A stretch of 59,722 bases of DNA from Aquitalea aquatica (GTDB lineage Bacteria; Pseudomonadota; Gammaproteobacteria; Burkholderiales; Chromobacteriaceae), in contig NZ_JACERN010000037.1 in assembly GCF_013911085.1 (NCBI RefSeq), positions 1-59,722 of the forward strand. The letters are read 5' to 3'. Below are positions 45,836 to 55,218 of this stretch, piece by piece; within the stretch, counting starts at the first letter, position 1; each line of letters opens with the position of its first letter. The notes beneath the pieces are model-generated. The model was not told the origin of the DNA. It saw only the letters and a program-made list of their open reading frames with translations, and did not search any database. A program made the position numbers and the translations under genes.

Positions 45836-47896
45836 ATGCGCTATCCGCACCTGTTTGCGCCCATTACCCTGAACAAGCTGACGCTGCGCAACCGCGTGGT
45901 GAGCACCGCGCATGCCGAGGTGTATGCCGAGCCGGGCGGCCTGCCCGGCGACCGTTACATCCGCTATTACGAAGAAAAGGCCAAGGGCGGCCTGGGGCTG
46001 GCCATCTGTGGCGGCTCGAGTCCGGTGTCCATCGACAGCCCGCAAAGCTGGTGGAAGTCGGTGAACCTGGCCACCGATGCCGTTATCGAGCCGCTGGCAC
46101 GACTGAGCGAGGCCATGCACCGCCACGGCGCCAAGATCATGATCCAGGCCACCCACATGGGCCGCCGCTCCAGCTATTACGGCGAGCACTGGCCGCACCT
46201 GGTCAGCCCGTCCGGCATTCGCGAGCCGGTGCATCGTGGCAATGCCAAGACCATCGAGACGCATGAAATCCGCCGCATCATTGCCGACTTTGCCCAGGCT
46301 GCGCGCCGGGTGAAGGCCGCCGGCATGGACGGCATCGAAATTTCCGCCGCCCACCAGCATCTGATCGACCAGTTCTGGAGCCCGCGCACCAACTTCCGCA
46401 CCGACGAATGGGGCGGCAGCTTTGAAAACCGTCTGCGCTTTGGCGTGGAAGTGCTCAATGCGGTGCGGGCCGAAGTGGGGCCGGATTTCTGCGTTGGCCT
46501 GCGCATGTGTGGTGATGAGTTTCACGAAGACGGCCTCAGCCACGACATGCTGAAAGACATTGCGGCGGCCATGTCGGAAACCGGCCTGATCGACTACCTG
46601 TCGGTAGTGGGTTCCGGGGCCGATACCCACAACACCCTGGCCAATTGCATGCCGCCGATGGCACTGCCGCCCGAGCCCTTTGTGCATCTGGCCGCCGGCA
46701 TCAAATCCGTGTCCAAGGTGCCGGTGATGCACGCACAAAGCATTCGCGACCCGGTACAGGCCGAGCGCATTCTGGCCAGCGGCATGGTGGACATGGTGGG
46801 CATGACCCGCGCCCATATGGCTGACCCGCATCTGGTGATCAAGATCCGCGATGGCAAGGAAGATCAGATCCGCCAGTGTGTGGGCGCCAACTACTGCATT
46901 GACCGCCAGTATCACGGTCAGGACGTGCTGTGCATCCAGAATGCCGCCACCAGCCGCGAAGCCACCATGCCGCACGACATTGCCAAGGCGGACAAGCTGC
47001 GCAAGGTGGTGGTGGTGGGCGCTGGCCCGGCCGGGCTGGAAGCCGCCCGCGTGGCACGCGAACGTGGCCACGAGGTGGTGCTGTTCGAGAAGCAGCCGCA
47101 GGTAGGCGGGCAGATCGTACTCGCCGCCAAGGCTCCGCAGCGCGAACAGATGGCCGGCATCGTGCGCTGGCTGGACATGGAAACCCAGCGTCTGGGCGTG
47201 GATCGCCGTCTGGGCGTGGCCGCCGACAAGGCGATGATTCTGGCGGAAAAACCGGACATCGTGGTGCTGGCCACTGGTGGTATTCCCTATACCAGCCAGG
47301 TGCCGGACTGGGGCGTGGACGAAGGCGTGGCGGTCAGCAGCTGGGACATCCTGTCCGGCAAGGTGGAACCGGGCAAGAACGTGCTGGTGTATGACGCGGT
47401 GAGCACCCAGGCTGGTTTTGGCGTGGCCGACTTCCTGTCCAGCCGTGGTAGCACGGTGGAAATCGTCACCCCGGACGTGAAAGTGGGCGACGACACCGGC
47501 GGGACAACCTTCCCGATTTTCTACCGCCGCCTGTACGCACAAGGCATCATCCCCACCCCCAATTTCTGGCTGGACAAGGTGTATGCCGAGGGCGACAAGA
47601 AAATCGCCGTGCTGCGCAACGAATACACCGAGGCGCTGGAAGAGCGGGCGGTGGATCAGGTGGTGATCGAAAACGGCATCCTGCCCAATGACAGCCTGTA
47701 TTGGGACATGAAGGAGCTGTCGAAAAACCAGGGCCAGACCGATGTCCACACCCTGTTCGCTTCGCAGCCGCAGCCGTCCTTGTCGCAGCCGCTGGCGGCG
47801 GGTGAGTTTTTGCTGTTCCGCGTGGGTGACTGCATTTCCATGCACAACATCCACGGTGCCATCTACGACGCCCTGCGTCTGGTGAAGGATTTCTGA
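45836..47896 (+). CDS. dgcA: Dimethylglycine catabolism flavoprotein DgcA
   Basis: A 686-residue protein of the trimethylamine-dehydrogenase-like family. The N-terminal FMN TIM barrel (residues 1-~340) starts LFAPITLNKLTLRNRVV and has the QATHMGRRSSYYG and EISAAHQHLIDQFWSP segments. The Fe-S stretch has Cys348, Cys354 and Cys366, but the second expected Cys is Ala351. The C-terminal dinucleotide-binding half starts VVVVGAGPAGLEAARVA (about 388-404). With DgcB and the ETF pair it demethylates dimethylglycine to sarcosine. Two bases separate it from dgcB. Confidence 0.93.
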   Translation: MRYPHLFAPITLNKLTLRNRVVSTAHAEVYAEPGGLPGDRYIRYYEEKAKGGLGLAICGGSSPVSIDSPQSWWKSVNLATDAVIEPLARLSEAMHRHGAKIMIQATHMGRRSSYYGEHWPHLVSPSGIREPVHRGNAKTIETHEIRRIIADFAQAARRVKAAGMDGIEISAAHQHLIDQFWSPRTNFRTDEWGGSFENRLRFGVEVLNAVRAEVGPDFCVGLRMCGDEFHEDGLSHDMLKDIAAAMSETGLIDYLSVVGSGADTHNTLANCMPPMALPPEPFVHLAAGIKSVSKVPVMHAQSIRDPVQAERILASGMVDMVGMTRAHMADPHLVIKIRDGKEDQIRQCVGANYCIDRQYHGQDVLCIQNAATSREATMPHDIAKADKLRKVVVVGAGPAGLEAARVARERGHEVVLFEKQPQVGGQIVLAAKAPQREQMAGIVRWLDMETQRLGVDRRLGVAADKAMILAEKPDIVVLATGGIPYTSQVPDWGVDEGVAVSSWDILSGKVEPGKNVLVYDAVSTQAGFGVADFLSSRGSTVEIVTPDVKVGDDTGGTTFPIFYRRLYAQGIIPTPNFWLDKVYAEGDKKIAVLRNEYTEALEERAVDQVVIENGILPNDSLYWDMKELSKNQGQTDVHTLFASQPQPSLSQPLAAGEFLLFRVGDCISMHNIHGAIYDALRLVKDF

Positions 47897-47897
47897 C

Positions 47898-49787
47898 ATG
47901 AGCTTCTCCCTTGCCCATGCCCTGACCGGACTGTTCTGGCTGGGTGCGCTCCTGCTACTGGGTGGCCTGGCCAGACGCGCCAGCCTGTGGCAGCAGGGGC
48001 GCAGCGCCAGTGTGTCCTGGCTTGGCCTCTTGGCCATGCCTAAGCGTTATTTTGTCGATATCCACCACGTGGTGGCGCGCGAGCCCGCCGTGGCCCGCGC
48101 CCACGTGGCGGCTGCCGGTGGTGGCGTTGCCATCCTGCTGCTGTCGGCACTCAACTACGGCCTGATGCTGTACCAGGGCTGGCTGGACGTGTTGCTGGTG
48201 CTGATGGCCGTCGTGATGCTGCTGGGCGCACGCATGATGCAGGCACGGCGTCTGCAAGCACCGCCGCGGCTGTCGCAAGGCCGCTGGCAAGTGCTGCCGG
48301 CCCGTCTGCGCCTGTTTGCCCTGGGCAGCCTGCTGGCCGCCGGCCTGCTGTTTGCCGGTCCGCAGCTGGGCCTGGCCGGGCAACTGATTGCCGTGGTGGC
48401 ATTGCTGATGCTGGCCTTGGGCGGTGCCGAACTGGCGCTGGGCATTGGCCTGGGCTGGCCGATGAAACATGCGGTGGCCGGTTTGCTGCATCTGGCTTTC
48501 CATCCGCGTGTCGAACGCTTTGCCGGTAAATCCTCCGACCTCAAGCCGCTGAATCTGGCCGCTGGTGAGCTGGGCGTGGCCAAGGTGGAGGATTTTGCCT
48601 GGAACCGCCTGCTGTCTTTCGATGCCTGCGTGCAATGCGGCAAGTGTGAGGCGGCCTGTCCGGCCTATGCCGCCGGGCAGCCGCTCAACCCGAAGAAGCT
48701 GATCCAGGACATGGTGGCGGCGCAAAGCCGTGGCACCGACCCGGCCTATGCCGGCAACCCGCATCCGGGCCGCGAGGCCACCGTGGTGGTGAAGCCGGGC
48801 GAGGACATCGTTGGCAGCGTGCTGGCGGCGGAGACGTTGTGGTCCTGCACCACCTGCCGCGCCTGCGTGGAAAACTGCCCGATGCTGATCGAGCACGTGG
48901 ATACCGTGGTCAACCTGCGCCGCCATGTCACCCTCAGCCGTGGCGAAGTGCCGGGCAAGGGCAGTGAGGCGCTGGCCAATCTGCGCAATACCGACACGGT
49001 GGGCGGCTACCCGCTGGCGGTGCGTTACCACTGGGCCATCGACCTGGACCTGCCGCTATTGCAGCCGGGCGAGCACACCGAATGGCTGCTGCTGGCCGGT
49101 GAGGGCGCGTTCGACATGCGCTACCAGCGTGCACTGCGCGCCTTGGTGAAAGTGCTGAAGGCGGCTGGCGTAAACGTAGCCGTGCTGGGCGCAGCCGAGC
49201 GCGACTGCGGCGACGTGGCGCGGCGTCTGGGTGACGAAGCCGGTTTCCAGCGGCTGGCCCAGGCCAATATCGCCACGCTGGCGCAATACCGCTTTGCCCA
49301 CATCGTCACGCCGGACCCGCATGTATTCCACTGCCTGGCCAATGAATACCCGGCGCTGGGCGGCCAGTTTGACGTATGGCACCACAGCAAGCTGCTGGAG
49401 CATCTGCTGGCGCGTCGTGCCATTCCGCTGAAGGCCGATGCCACGCCGCTGCCGCCGCTCACCTTTCACGACCCCTGCTATCTGGGCCGTTACAACGATG
49501 GCTTCAATGCGCCGCGCAATGTGCTGAAAGGCATTGGTATCAAGGTGGTGGACATGCAGCGCTCCGGGCGGGATGCCCGCTGCTGCGGCTGGGGTGGTGG
49601 TGCAGCCTTTACCGATATTCCCGGCCAGCGCCGTATTCCCGACATGCGCATGGACGACATCCGCGAAACCGGCACCGGCCGGGTGGCGGTGGCCTGCCCC
49701 AATTGCACGGCCATGCTGGAAGGCGTGGTGGGTGAGCGGGCAGACGTGATCGAACTGGCCGAACTGGTGGTCGAGCGCCTGGCCTGA
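47898..49787 (+). CDS. dgcB: Dimethylglycine catabolism Fe-S protein DgcB
   Basis: A 629-residue membrane-anchored electron-transfer protein. Several hydrophobic helices lie in the first ~190 residues. Two ferredoxin-type clusters follow: CVQCGKCEAACPAY (near 245) and CTTCRACVENCPML (near 320). The C-terminal half has cysteine-rich CCG domains of the heterodisulfide-reductase type (HDPCYLGRYN, ARCCGWGGG). It most likely passes electrons from DgcA/ETF to the quinone pool. The ATG lies 1 nt past the dgcA stop. Confidence 0.93.
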   Translation: MSFSLAHALTGLFWLGALLLLGGLARRASLWQQGRSASVSWLGLLAMPKRYFVDIHHVVAREPAVARAHVAAAGGGVAILLLSALNYGLMLYQGWLDVLLVLMAVVMLLGARMMQARRLQAPPRLSQGRWQVLPARLRLFALGSLLAAGLLFAGPQLGLAGQLIAVVALLMLALGGAELALGIGLGWPMKHAVAGLLHLAFHPRVERFAGKSSDLKPLNLAAGELGVAKVEDFAWNRLLSFDACVQCGKCEAACPAYAAGQPLNPKKLIQDMVAAQSRGTDPAYAGNPHPGREATVVVKPGEDIVGSVLAAETLWSCTTCRACVENCPMLIEHVDTVVNLRRHVTLSRGEVPGKGSEALANLRNTDTVGGYPLAVRYHWAIDLDLPLLQPGEHTEWLLLAGEGAFDMRYQRALRALVKVLKAAGVNVAVLGAAERDCGDVARRLGDEAGFQRLAQANIATLAQYRFAHIVTPDPHVFHCLANEYPALGGQFDVWHHSKLLEHLLARRAIPLKADATPLPPLTFHDPCYLGRYNDGFNAPRNVLKGIGIKVVDMQRSGRDARCCGWGGGAAFTDIPGQRRIPDMRMDDIRETGTGRVAVACPNCTAMLEGVVGERADVIELAELVVERLA

Positions 49788-49849
49788 GGCGGGCCGGGGC
49801 AGGGTGCTGCTGCACCACCTGGTTCGACCATCCTTACAAGGAGAATGTG

Positions 49850-50950
49850 ATGGATTTTTCTACCCAGGCCATTCCGCGCATCGACCCGCGTCGCCCGTGG
49901 GTGCTGGGGCCCAGCGGCCTCAAGCGCATTGTGCTGGGCGATGACAGCGGCAGCCGCGATGCCGCCCTGCTGGCCCACGGCCCGGCCCACAAGCCGCTGC
50001 GCAGTAGCGGGCCGTTCAGCCAGCGCCTGCTGGTGGTGGCCCATGCCGAGCGCGGCCAGCTGGATGATGCGGCCCGCGAAGCCATCGCCGCCGCCGCCAT
50101 TCTGGCGGGCAAGGACGGCGAAGTACTGGCCTTGCTGTACGGCATGCAAGACGCTGCGCCGGAAGCGCTGGCCGAGCTGGCGGTGGACCGCGCCCTGACC
50201 GTGGCCGACCCCGGTTATGCGCCGGAACAGAAACTGGCCTTGCTGCAACAACTGCTGCAGCAGGAAAGCCCGCATACCGTGCTGTTTGCCGACCGTAGCG
50301 AGGATGCTGACCTAGGGCGACGTCTGGCCTGCCGCGCCCGGCTGTCGGTGGTGACGGATGTGGTGGAAATTGCCGCTGATGGAGTGCGCCGTCGCCAGCC
50401 CGGTGCCGGTTTCAGCCTGCGTGAGCGCGCACAAGTGCTGTTGTTGGCGCGCGGAGTGGCCGAGGCCAAGCTGCCCTTTGTCGGCAAGGGCGAGCGGCTG
50501 CAAACCGCTGCCTTGCCTGCCATCAGCGAACAGGTGCAGGACCTGGGCAGTGCCGCCAGTCCGGCTTCGCAGTTGGCGCTGGAAGAGGCCGACCTGATTG
50601 TGTCTGCGGGTAATGGCGTCAGTAATGTGCCGGGCTTTCTGGCGCTGGCCGAAGCGCTGGGCGCTGCCGTGGGTGCGTCCCGCGTGGCGGTGGACGATGG
50701 CCGCTTTAGCCGCGACAAGCAGGTGGGGGCCACCGGCAAGACAGTGCAGGCCAGTGCCTATATCGCGCTGGGCATTTCCGGTGCGGTACAGCACCTGCAG
50801 GGCATCAAGTCCTGTCGTCATGTGATTGCGGTGAACCTGGATGCGGCAGCCCCCATGATCAAGCGTGCCGACCTCAGCATCATCGACGACTGCCAGTCCT
50901 TCATCAGCGCATTCGAGGCGCTGGTGCGGCGCGAGCGTAATTTAGTCTGA
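49850..50950 (+). CDS. etfA: Electron transfer flavoprotein, alpha-type subunit
   Basis: A 366-residue ETF alpha (FixB-like) subunit dedicated to the dgc pathway. The FAD-binding C-terminal domain contains DKQVGATGKTVQASAYIALG and ISGAVQHLQGIKSCRHVIAV, with the alpha-type IKRADLSIIDD end. An N-terminal extension of about 55 residues precedes the ETF domain. ATG 49850 has AAGGAG 6 nt upstream; GTG 49847 is one codon earlier. A palindromic element separates it from etfB. Confidence 0.9.
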   Translation: MDFSTQAIPRIDPRRPWVLGPSGLKRIVLGDDSGSRDAALLAHGPAHKPLRSSGPFSQRLLVVAHAERGQLDDAAREAIAAAAILAGKDGEVLALLYGMQDAAPEALAELAVDRALTVADPGYAPEQKLALLQQLLQQESPHTVLFADRSEDADLGRRLACRARLSVVTDVVEIAADGVRRRQPGAGFSLRERAQVLLLARGVAEAKLPFVGKGERLQTAALPAISEQVQDLGSAASPASQLALEEADLIVSAGNGVSNVPGFLALAEALGAAVGASRVAVDDGRFSRDKQVGATGKTVQASAYIALGISGAVQHLQGIKSCRHVIAVNLDAAAPMIKRADLSIIDDCQSFISAFEALVRRERNLV

Positions 50951-50953
50951 GGC

Positions 50954-51072
50954 AAATCTCGCGAGCTAGAGTGAGACAAGGCGGAAACGCGTGAGGAAGC
51001 CGAGTTTACATGCGCGTAAATGAGCATTCCGAAGGCGTTTTTAACGCAGTATCACCGAAGCGCAGCAGATTT
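50954..51072. repeat. Palindromic MITE-like element between etfA and etfB
   Basis: The ends are AAATCT and AGATTT. The centre is TTTAC-ATGCGC-GTAAA (51005-51020). The arms are imperfectly complementary over the whole 119 nt (for example GTGAGAC on the left against GTATCAC on the right, and GGAAGCC against GCATTCC). It starts 3 nt after the etfA stop and ends before the etfB ribosome site. It encodes no protein. Confidence 0.78.
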
Positions 51073-51093
51073 CGGCTTTAAGGAGACACTGAA

Positions 51094-51840
51094 ATGAAAA
51101 TAGCCGTATTGATTGCCCCCGCCGTGCATCCGGTCAGTGGCCGGCCCTGTGCCGGCGAGGCCGATCTGGCCGCACTGGCACTGGCGCAGCGCCTGTCGTC
51201 CCAGGTGGATGTCTGGTATGCCGGAGCCGCCGACGATGCCGCGCTGGCCGACTATCTGGCGCGCGGTGCCACACATATCCACACTCTGGCACTGGCGGCG
51301 GGCCGCGAGGTACTGAGCCCCCTGGCCGAGGCCCTGCAGGATTACGCCTTGGTGCTGTGTGGCGCTCGTGCCGGTGGCGGCGATGGCTCCGGCCTGCTGC
51401 CCTATCAACTGGCCGAACAGCTGGGCCGAGCCTTGTTGCCGGATGTACTCGACTTGTCGAAATCCGACCAGCAATGGCAGGCGCTACAGGCGCTGCCCAA
51501 GGGTGTGCGGCGCACACTGGCGGCCAAGCTGCCGCTGGTAGCCAGTGTCCATGCCCGTGCGGCCAGTGCTGTCGGCTGGAGTTATGCCCGGCTGCAACAG
51601 GGCAAGATCCAGCGCAAAGCCGCCACTGGCGCGGCCTTGCCCCAGGTGGTGCTGGAGCCGGCCCGCCGCGCGCGGGCGCTGGTGGCTGCCAGTAAGGTCA
51701 GCGGCCATGCCCGCATGCAGGGTGCCATTGCCGGGGGCGAAGGCAAGTCGGCCGGGATAGTCGTAAAACAGGGTGATTCTGTCGAGAAAGCGCAAGTTGT
51801 GCTGGATTACCTCAGGCAACATCAGCTCGTCGATTTCTGA
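51094..51840 (+). CDS. etfB: Electron transfer flavoprotein, beta-type subunit
   Basis: A 248-residue ETF beta-like subunit pairing with the upstream alpha subunit. It keeps the Rossmann-like start MKIAVLIAPAVHPVSG and the nucleotide-site GARAGGGDGSGLLPYQLAEQ, but is divergent from housekeeping EtfB. This is typical of the dgc-linked ETF. AAGGAGA precedes ATG 51094. It accepts electrons from DgcA and hands them on, probably to DgcB. Confidence 0.88.
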   Translation: MKIAVLIAPAVHPVSGRPCAGEADLAALALAQRLSSQVDVWYAGAADDAALADYLARGATHIHTLALAAGREVLSPLAEALQDYALVLCGARAGGGDGSGLLPYQLAEQLGRALLPDVLDLSKSDQQWQALQALPKGVRRTLAAKLPLVASVHARAASAVGWSYARLQQGKIQRKAATGAALPQVVLEPARRARALVAASKVSGHARMQGAIAGGEGKSAGIVVKQGDSVEKAQVVLDYLRQHQLVDF

Positions 51841-51921
51841 CAACAACCCCGCAGCATCCGACCAGCACCCCACCCACCGGCTCGCAGGATGCAAACCAAG
51901 ACTTGTTTGGAGATGAGTGAA

Positions 51922-53187
51922 ATGCAACAGAGCGCCATTACCTTCCAGCCGGTGCACAAACTGCGCGAGCTGGTCGCCCGCCGCCAGCCGGGCCATAGCC
52001 TGGAAGCGCCGTTTTACAATTCGCAGGAGGTGTTCGAGGCCGACCTCAAATACATCTTCCAGCGTCACTGGATTTATGTGGCGGTAGCGGCGGAAATCCC
52101 CGAGCCGGGCGACTATGTCACCGTGGAGATCGGCAAGGAACCCATCCTGATCCTGCGCGACGACGACATGCAGATCAAAGCCTTCCACAATGTCTGCCGT
52201 CATCGCGGCTCGCGCCTGTGTGCCGATGAAAAAGGCTCGGTGGGCAACCTGGTCTGTCCTTATCACCAGTGGACCTACAACCTGGCCGGCAAGCTGATTT
52301 TTGCCGACCACATGCCGGAAGGCTTCGACCTGACGCACCACAGCCTGAAGCCGGTGCATCTGAAAAACCTGGAAGGCCTGTTGTTTGTCTGTCTGGCCGA
52401 CGAGCCGCCGGCCGACATCGACCAGATGCTGGAGCAGATGGGCCCCTATATCGCCCCGCACCAGATCGAAAACACCAAGGTAGCTGCCCAGATCGACATC
52501 ATCGAGGCCGGTAACTGGAAGCTGACGATGGAGAACAACCGCGAGTGCTACCACTGCACCGGCAACCATCCCGAGCTGACCATCTCGCTGTATGCCTACA
52601 GCTACGGCTTTGCCCCCAAGGCCGAACTGGCGGCTGGCCTCGCCAATTACGAAAACATCGTCAAGGACAGCCATGCGCGCTGGGAGGCCTGTGGCCTGCC
52701 GTCGGCGGAAATCGAAAAGCTGTCCGATGTGTCTGGCTTCCGTACCATGCGCATGCCGCTGGACCGCAAGGGCCAGTCGCAAACCATGGACACCGGCGCA
52801 GCCTGCAAGAAGCTGTTGGGCGACATCAAGGACGCGGATTCGGGTGGCCTGTCCTTCTGGACGCAGCCCAACTCCTGGCACCATTTCATGGCCGACCACA
52901 TCGTCACCTTCACCGTGCTGCCGCTGAGCCCGGACACCACCCTGGTGCGTACCAAGTGGCTGGTGCACAAGGACGCGGTGGAAGGCGTGGATTACGACGT
53001 GGCCAACCTCACCCGCGTGTGGAACGCCACCAACGGCCAGGATCGCCATCTGGTGGAAGAGTCGCAAGTGGGTGTCAACAGCAGTGCCTACCGTCCCGGC
53101 CCTTACTCGCCCTATACCGAAGAACTGGTGGAAAAATTTACCAGCTGGTATATCGGCCGTATGGAAGCCGGCCTGGAGCAGGGATAA
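51922..53187 (+). CDS. gbcA: Glycine betaine demethylase, oxygenase component
   Basis: A 421-residue Rieske non-haem iron oxygenase removing one methyl group from glycine betaine as formaldehyde, yielding dimethylglycine. The Rieske cluster is Cys92-x-His94 and Cys112-x2-His115 (VCRHRGSRLC, CPYHQWTYN). The mononuclear iron site includes His212 and His217 (ENNRECYHCTGNH). ATG 51922 (MQQSAITF) has GGAGA 9 nt upstream; ATGs at 51889 and 51913 are in frame. It lies 81 bp after etfB and probably in the same transcript. Confidence 0.94.
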   Translation: MQQSAITFQPVHKLRELVARRQPGHSLEAPFYNSQEVFEADLKYIFQRHWIYVAVAAEIPEPGDYVTVEIGKEPILILRDDDMQIKAFHNVCRHRGSRLCADEKGSVGNLVCPYHQWTYNLAGKLIFADHMPEGFDLTHHSLKPVHLKNLEGLLFVCLADEPPADIDQMLEQMGPYIAPHQIENTKVAAQIDIIEAGNWKLTMENNRECYHCTGNHPELTISLYAYSYGFAPKAELAAGLANYENIVKDSHARWEACGLPSAEIEKLSDVSGFRTMRMPLDRKGQSQTMDTGAACKKLLGDIKDADSGGLSFWTQPNSWHHFMADHIVTFTVLPLSPDTTLVRTKWLVHKDAVEGVDYDVANLTRVWNATNGQDRHLVEESQVGVNSSAYRPGPYSPYTEELVEKFTSWYIGRMEAGLEQG

Positions 53188-53258
53188 GCCTGCATCGTGC
53201 GCTCTGCTGCTGCAGAACCCGGGCGCAGCAGGCCGTGAACCTTTATTGAGGCAGTACG

Positions 53259-53281
53259 CGGCAGGCCAGTTTGGCCTGCCG
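53259..53281. other. Hairpin between gbcA and gbcB
   Basis: CGGCAGGCCA-GTT-TGGCCTGCCG, a 10-bp stem without a T-run, in the 149-bp gbcA-gbcB gap. A second inverted repeat (CTGCTGC/GCAGCAG) lies near 53211-53238. They may tune relative expression or mRNA stability. Confidence 0.5.
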
Positions 53282-53336
53282 TATTCACCACAGCAACAGC
53301 CCCCAAAGGGCGATCTGCCCGTGTCGAGGACCAACC

Positions 53337-54452
53337 ATGACCAGCGCAAGCATACCCAGCAGCCCGGACTATCACCCGCAGCCGGCCGATCTGCCGCTGT
53401 GGGATCTTGCCGAAGACAGCACGCTGCAGTGCGTGCAGGTGCGGGAAGAAACGCACGATGTCAAAACCTTTGTTTTCCGCGCCGATCCGCCGCGCCGCTT
53501 TCATTACCAGCCCGGCCAGTTCATCACGCTGGAGCTGGAAATAAACGGCGAAAACATCAATCGCTGCTACACCCTGTCGTCTTCTCCCACCCGGCCTGAC
53601 CGGGTCAGCATTACCGTCAAGCGCATCCCTGGTGGCGTGGTGTCGGGCTGGCTGCATGACAGCCTGCGGCCCGGCATGCAGCTGAATGTGCTGGGACCGT
53701 CCGGTGAATTCACCTATGTGCGCCATGCCAGCACGCCCTATCTGTTCTTGTCTGCCGGTAGCGGCATCACCCCGCTGATGTCGATGAGCCGCGCGCTGAC
53801 CGATCTGGCCAGCGGCGCAGATATCGTGTTCGTACACAGCGCCCGCTCTCCGCGTGACATCATTTTCCGCAAGGAGCTGGCCCAGCTAGCGAGCAGCCAT
53901 CCCACTTTCAGCCAGGCCATTGTCTGTGAAAACCGCCAGGGCGAACCGGAATGGCCGGGTTTTACCGGCCGACTGGATGCCGCCCGTCTGCTGCACATGG
54001 TGCCGGACCTGATGGCGCGCCAGGTGTTCTGCTGCGGCCCGGCACCCTATATGGCTTCGGTGCGACAGCTGCTGCAGGACTGTGGCTTTGACATGCAGCA
54101 CTACCACGAAGAGAGCTTCAATTTTGCCGAGCTGGCCGCCGCCGCGCCGGATGAGGCGGTGGACGAAATCTCAGCCAGCTGCGAGGGCGGTGGCTTTAAT
54201 GTGCACTTTGCCAAGATGGGCGACGATTTGTCGGTGGCTCCCGGCCAGACCGTGCTGGCCGCCGCGTTGGCCAAGGGCATGCGTTTGCCGGCTTCCTGCA
54301 CGCGTGGCGTGTGTGGTACCTGCAAGACCAAATTGCTGGAAGGCAAGGTGGACATGCAACACGAAGGTGGCATTCGCCAGCGCGAGGTTGATCAGGGCTA
54401 TTTCCTGCCTTGCTGTAGCAAGCCGTTGACCGATCTGGTGGTCGACCGCTGA
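53337..54452 (+). CDS. gbcB: Glycine betaine demethylase, reductase component
   Basis: A 371-residue ferredoxin-NADH reductase feeding electrons to GbcA. The FAD domain has RCYTLSSSPTRPDRVSI. The NAD domain has LSAGSGITPLMSM and CCGPAPYM. The C-terminal plant-type [2Fe-2S] domain has CTRGVCGTCKTK plus the last cysteine in LPCCSKP. ATG 53337 has GAGG upstream and matches the domain start; a longer frame to 53271 crosses the hairpin. A terminator follows. Confidence 0.94.
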   Translation: MTSASIPSSPDYHPQPADLPLWDLAEDSTLQCVQVREETHDVKTFVFRADPPRRFHYQPGQFITLELEINGENINRCYTLSSSPTRPDRVSITVKRIPGGVVSGWLHDSLRPGMQLNVLGPSGEFTYVRHASTPYLFLSAGSGITPLMSMSRALTDLASGADIVFVHSARSPRDIIFRKELAQLASSHPTFSQAIVCENRQGEPEWPGFTGRLDAARLLHMVPDLMARQVFCCGPAPYMASVRQLLQDCGFDMQHYHEESFNFAELAAAAPDEAVDEISASCEGGGFNVHFAKMGDDLSVAPGQTVLAAALAKGMRLPASCTRGVCGTCKTKLLEGKVDMQHEGGIRQREVDQGYFLPCCSKPLTDLVVDR

Positions 54453-54501
54453 ATTTCCCCTGGGCCTGCTTCCCCGGCAGGTTCGCCGTGTGGCTCCCTT
54501 G

Positions 54502-54536
54502 ATGCCTGTCTGTCATTCCGATAGCAGGCATTTTTC
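54502..54536 (+). terminator. Terminator of gbcB
   Basis: ATGCCTG(T)CTGTC and GATAGCAGGCAT form a long stem, with one G-T pair, followed by TTTTTC, 50 nt past the gbcB stop. Confidence 0.82.
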
Positions 54537-54743
54537 TTGCTAATCACCTTTTAGCTGATCAGTGTGCTCGTGCGGAAATATTTGCTGCGTTGCGGTAGAG
54601 AAAAGCACTGGCTGTCGATGGGCGGAAAAAGCAATGTTGCTGTTTTTTTACGACAGCTATCAGTGGTGCTTGATGCTCATCCGGGGGCGGCTAAGGGCCT
54701 GATTTTGCTAGCGGGGATAAAGAATTGTCATTTTTCGACCTCA

Positions 54744-54769
54744 TGTCGTTTCAAGACAGCTTGATGTCG
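54744..54769 (+). promoter_or_regulatory. Proposed GbdR operator, choVW
   Basis: TGTCG at 54744 and TGTCG at 54765, direct repeats with 21-bp period. TATTTTGAAT starting 11 bp downstream could be a -10 region. The choV ATG is 449 bp further on. Confidence 0.6.
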
Positions 54770-55218
54770 GAATGCGGTTATTTTGAATACCACTAACTCC
54801 CTAAGGTGAGCCTTGATTTACATTAAATATTCTTCGAAATCGTCTGCTGCGCAAAGGATGCCTTGTTGGCTGGTGCCAAGCATCCGCTCGCCGCGATTCG
54901 CCCGCTCACGGCAGCATCTGCCGCACGGGTGACGGCCATGGGGAATAGACGACAGGCCGGCGTCACCGGACGCTGTGTGCAATGGGGTGCTGCGTTGCAC
55001 ACCGATCTGCCAGGCCAGCCTGGCACGCATGTATGAGATGGCCCGGAGCAAGGCACGACGCATCCGGGTAAACCACAGTACTGGCCGGCAGCAGCGCTGC
55101 CGTGCCGGACACGATGGATGACTTTCTGTTGCACAAGACTCCAGTACCCCGGACAGCGGTGAATGGAGCAGGTAGCAGGATAGGGCCAGCGTGCGATCGC
55201 TACGAAGGAGAAGAGACA

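Larger units (their letters stand above)
54453..55218. other. Long intergenic region upstream of choV
   Basis: 766 bp between gbcB and choV. It holds the gbcB terminator, an AT-rich stretch (54540-54840) with a GCTGTCG/CGACAGC inverted repeat at 54611-54657, a proposed GbdR site at 54744-54769 and then about 380 bp of GC-rich DNA with no supported gene. A weak TTG-started frame of about 40 codons near 54812 is not convincing. The choV transcript may have a long leader. Confidence 0.55.

Noticed and set aside
44981-48037. About 1000-codon open frame antisense to dgcA
   Set aside because: A shadow of DUF5943-dgcA with no recognisable domain.
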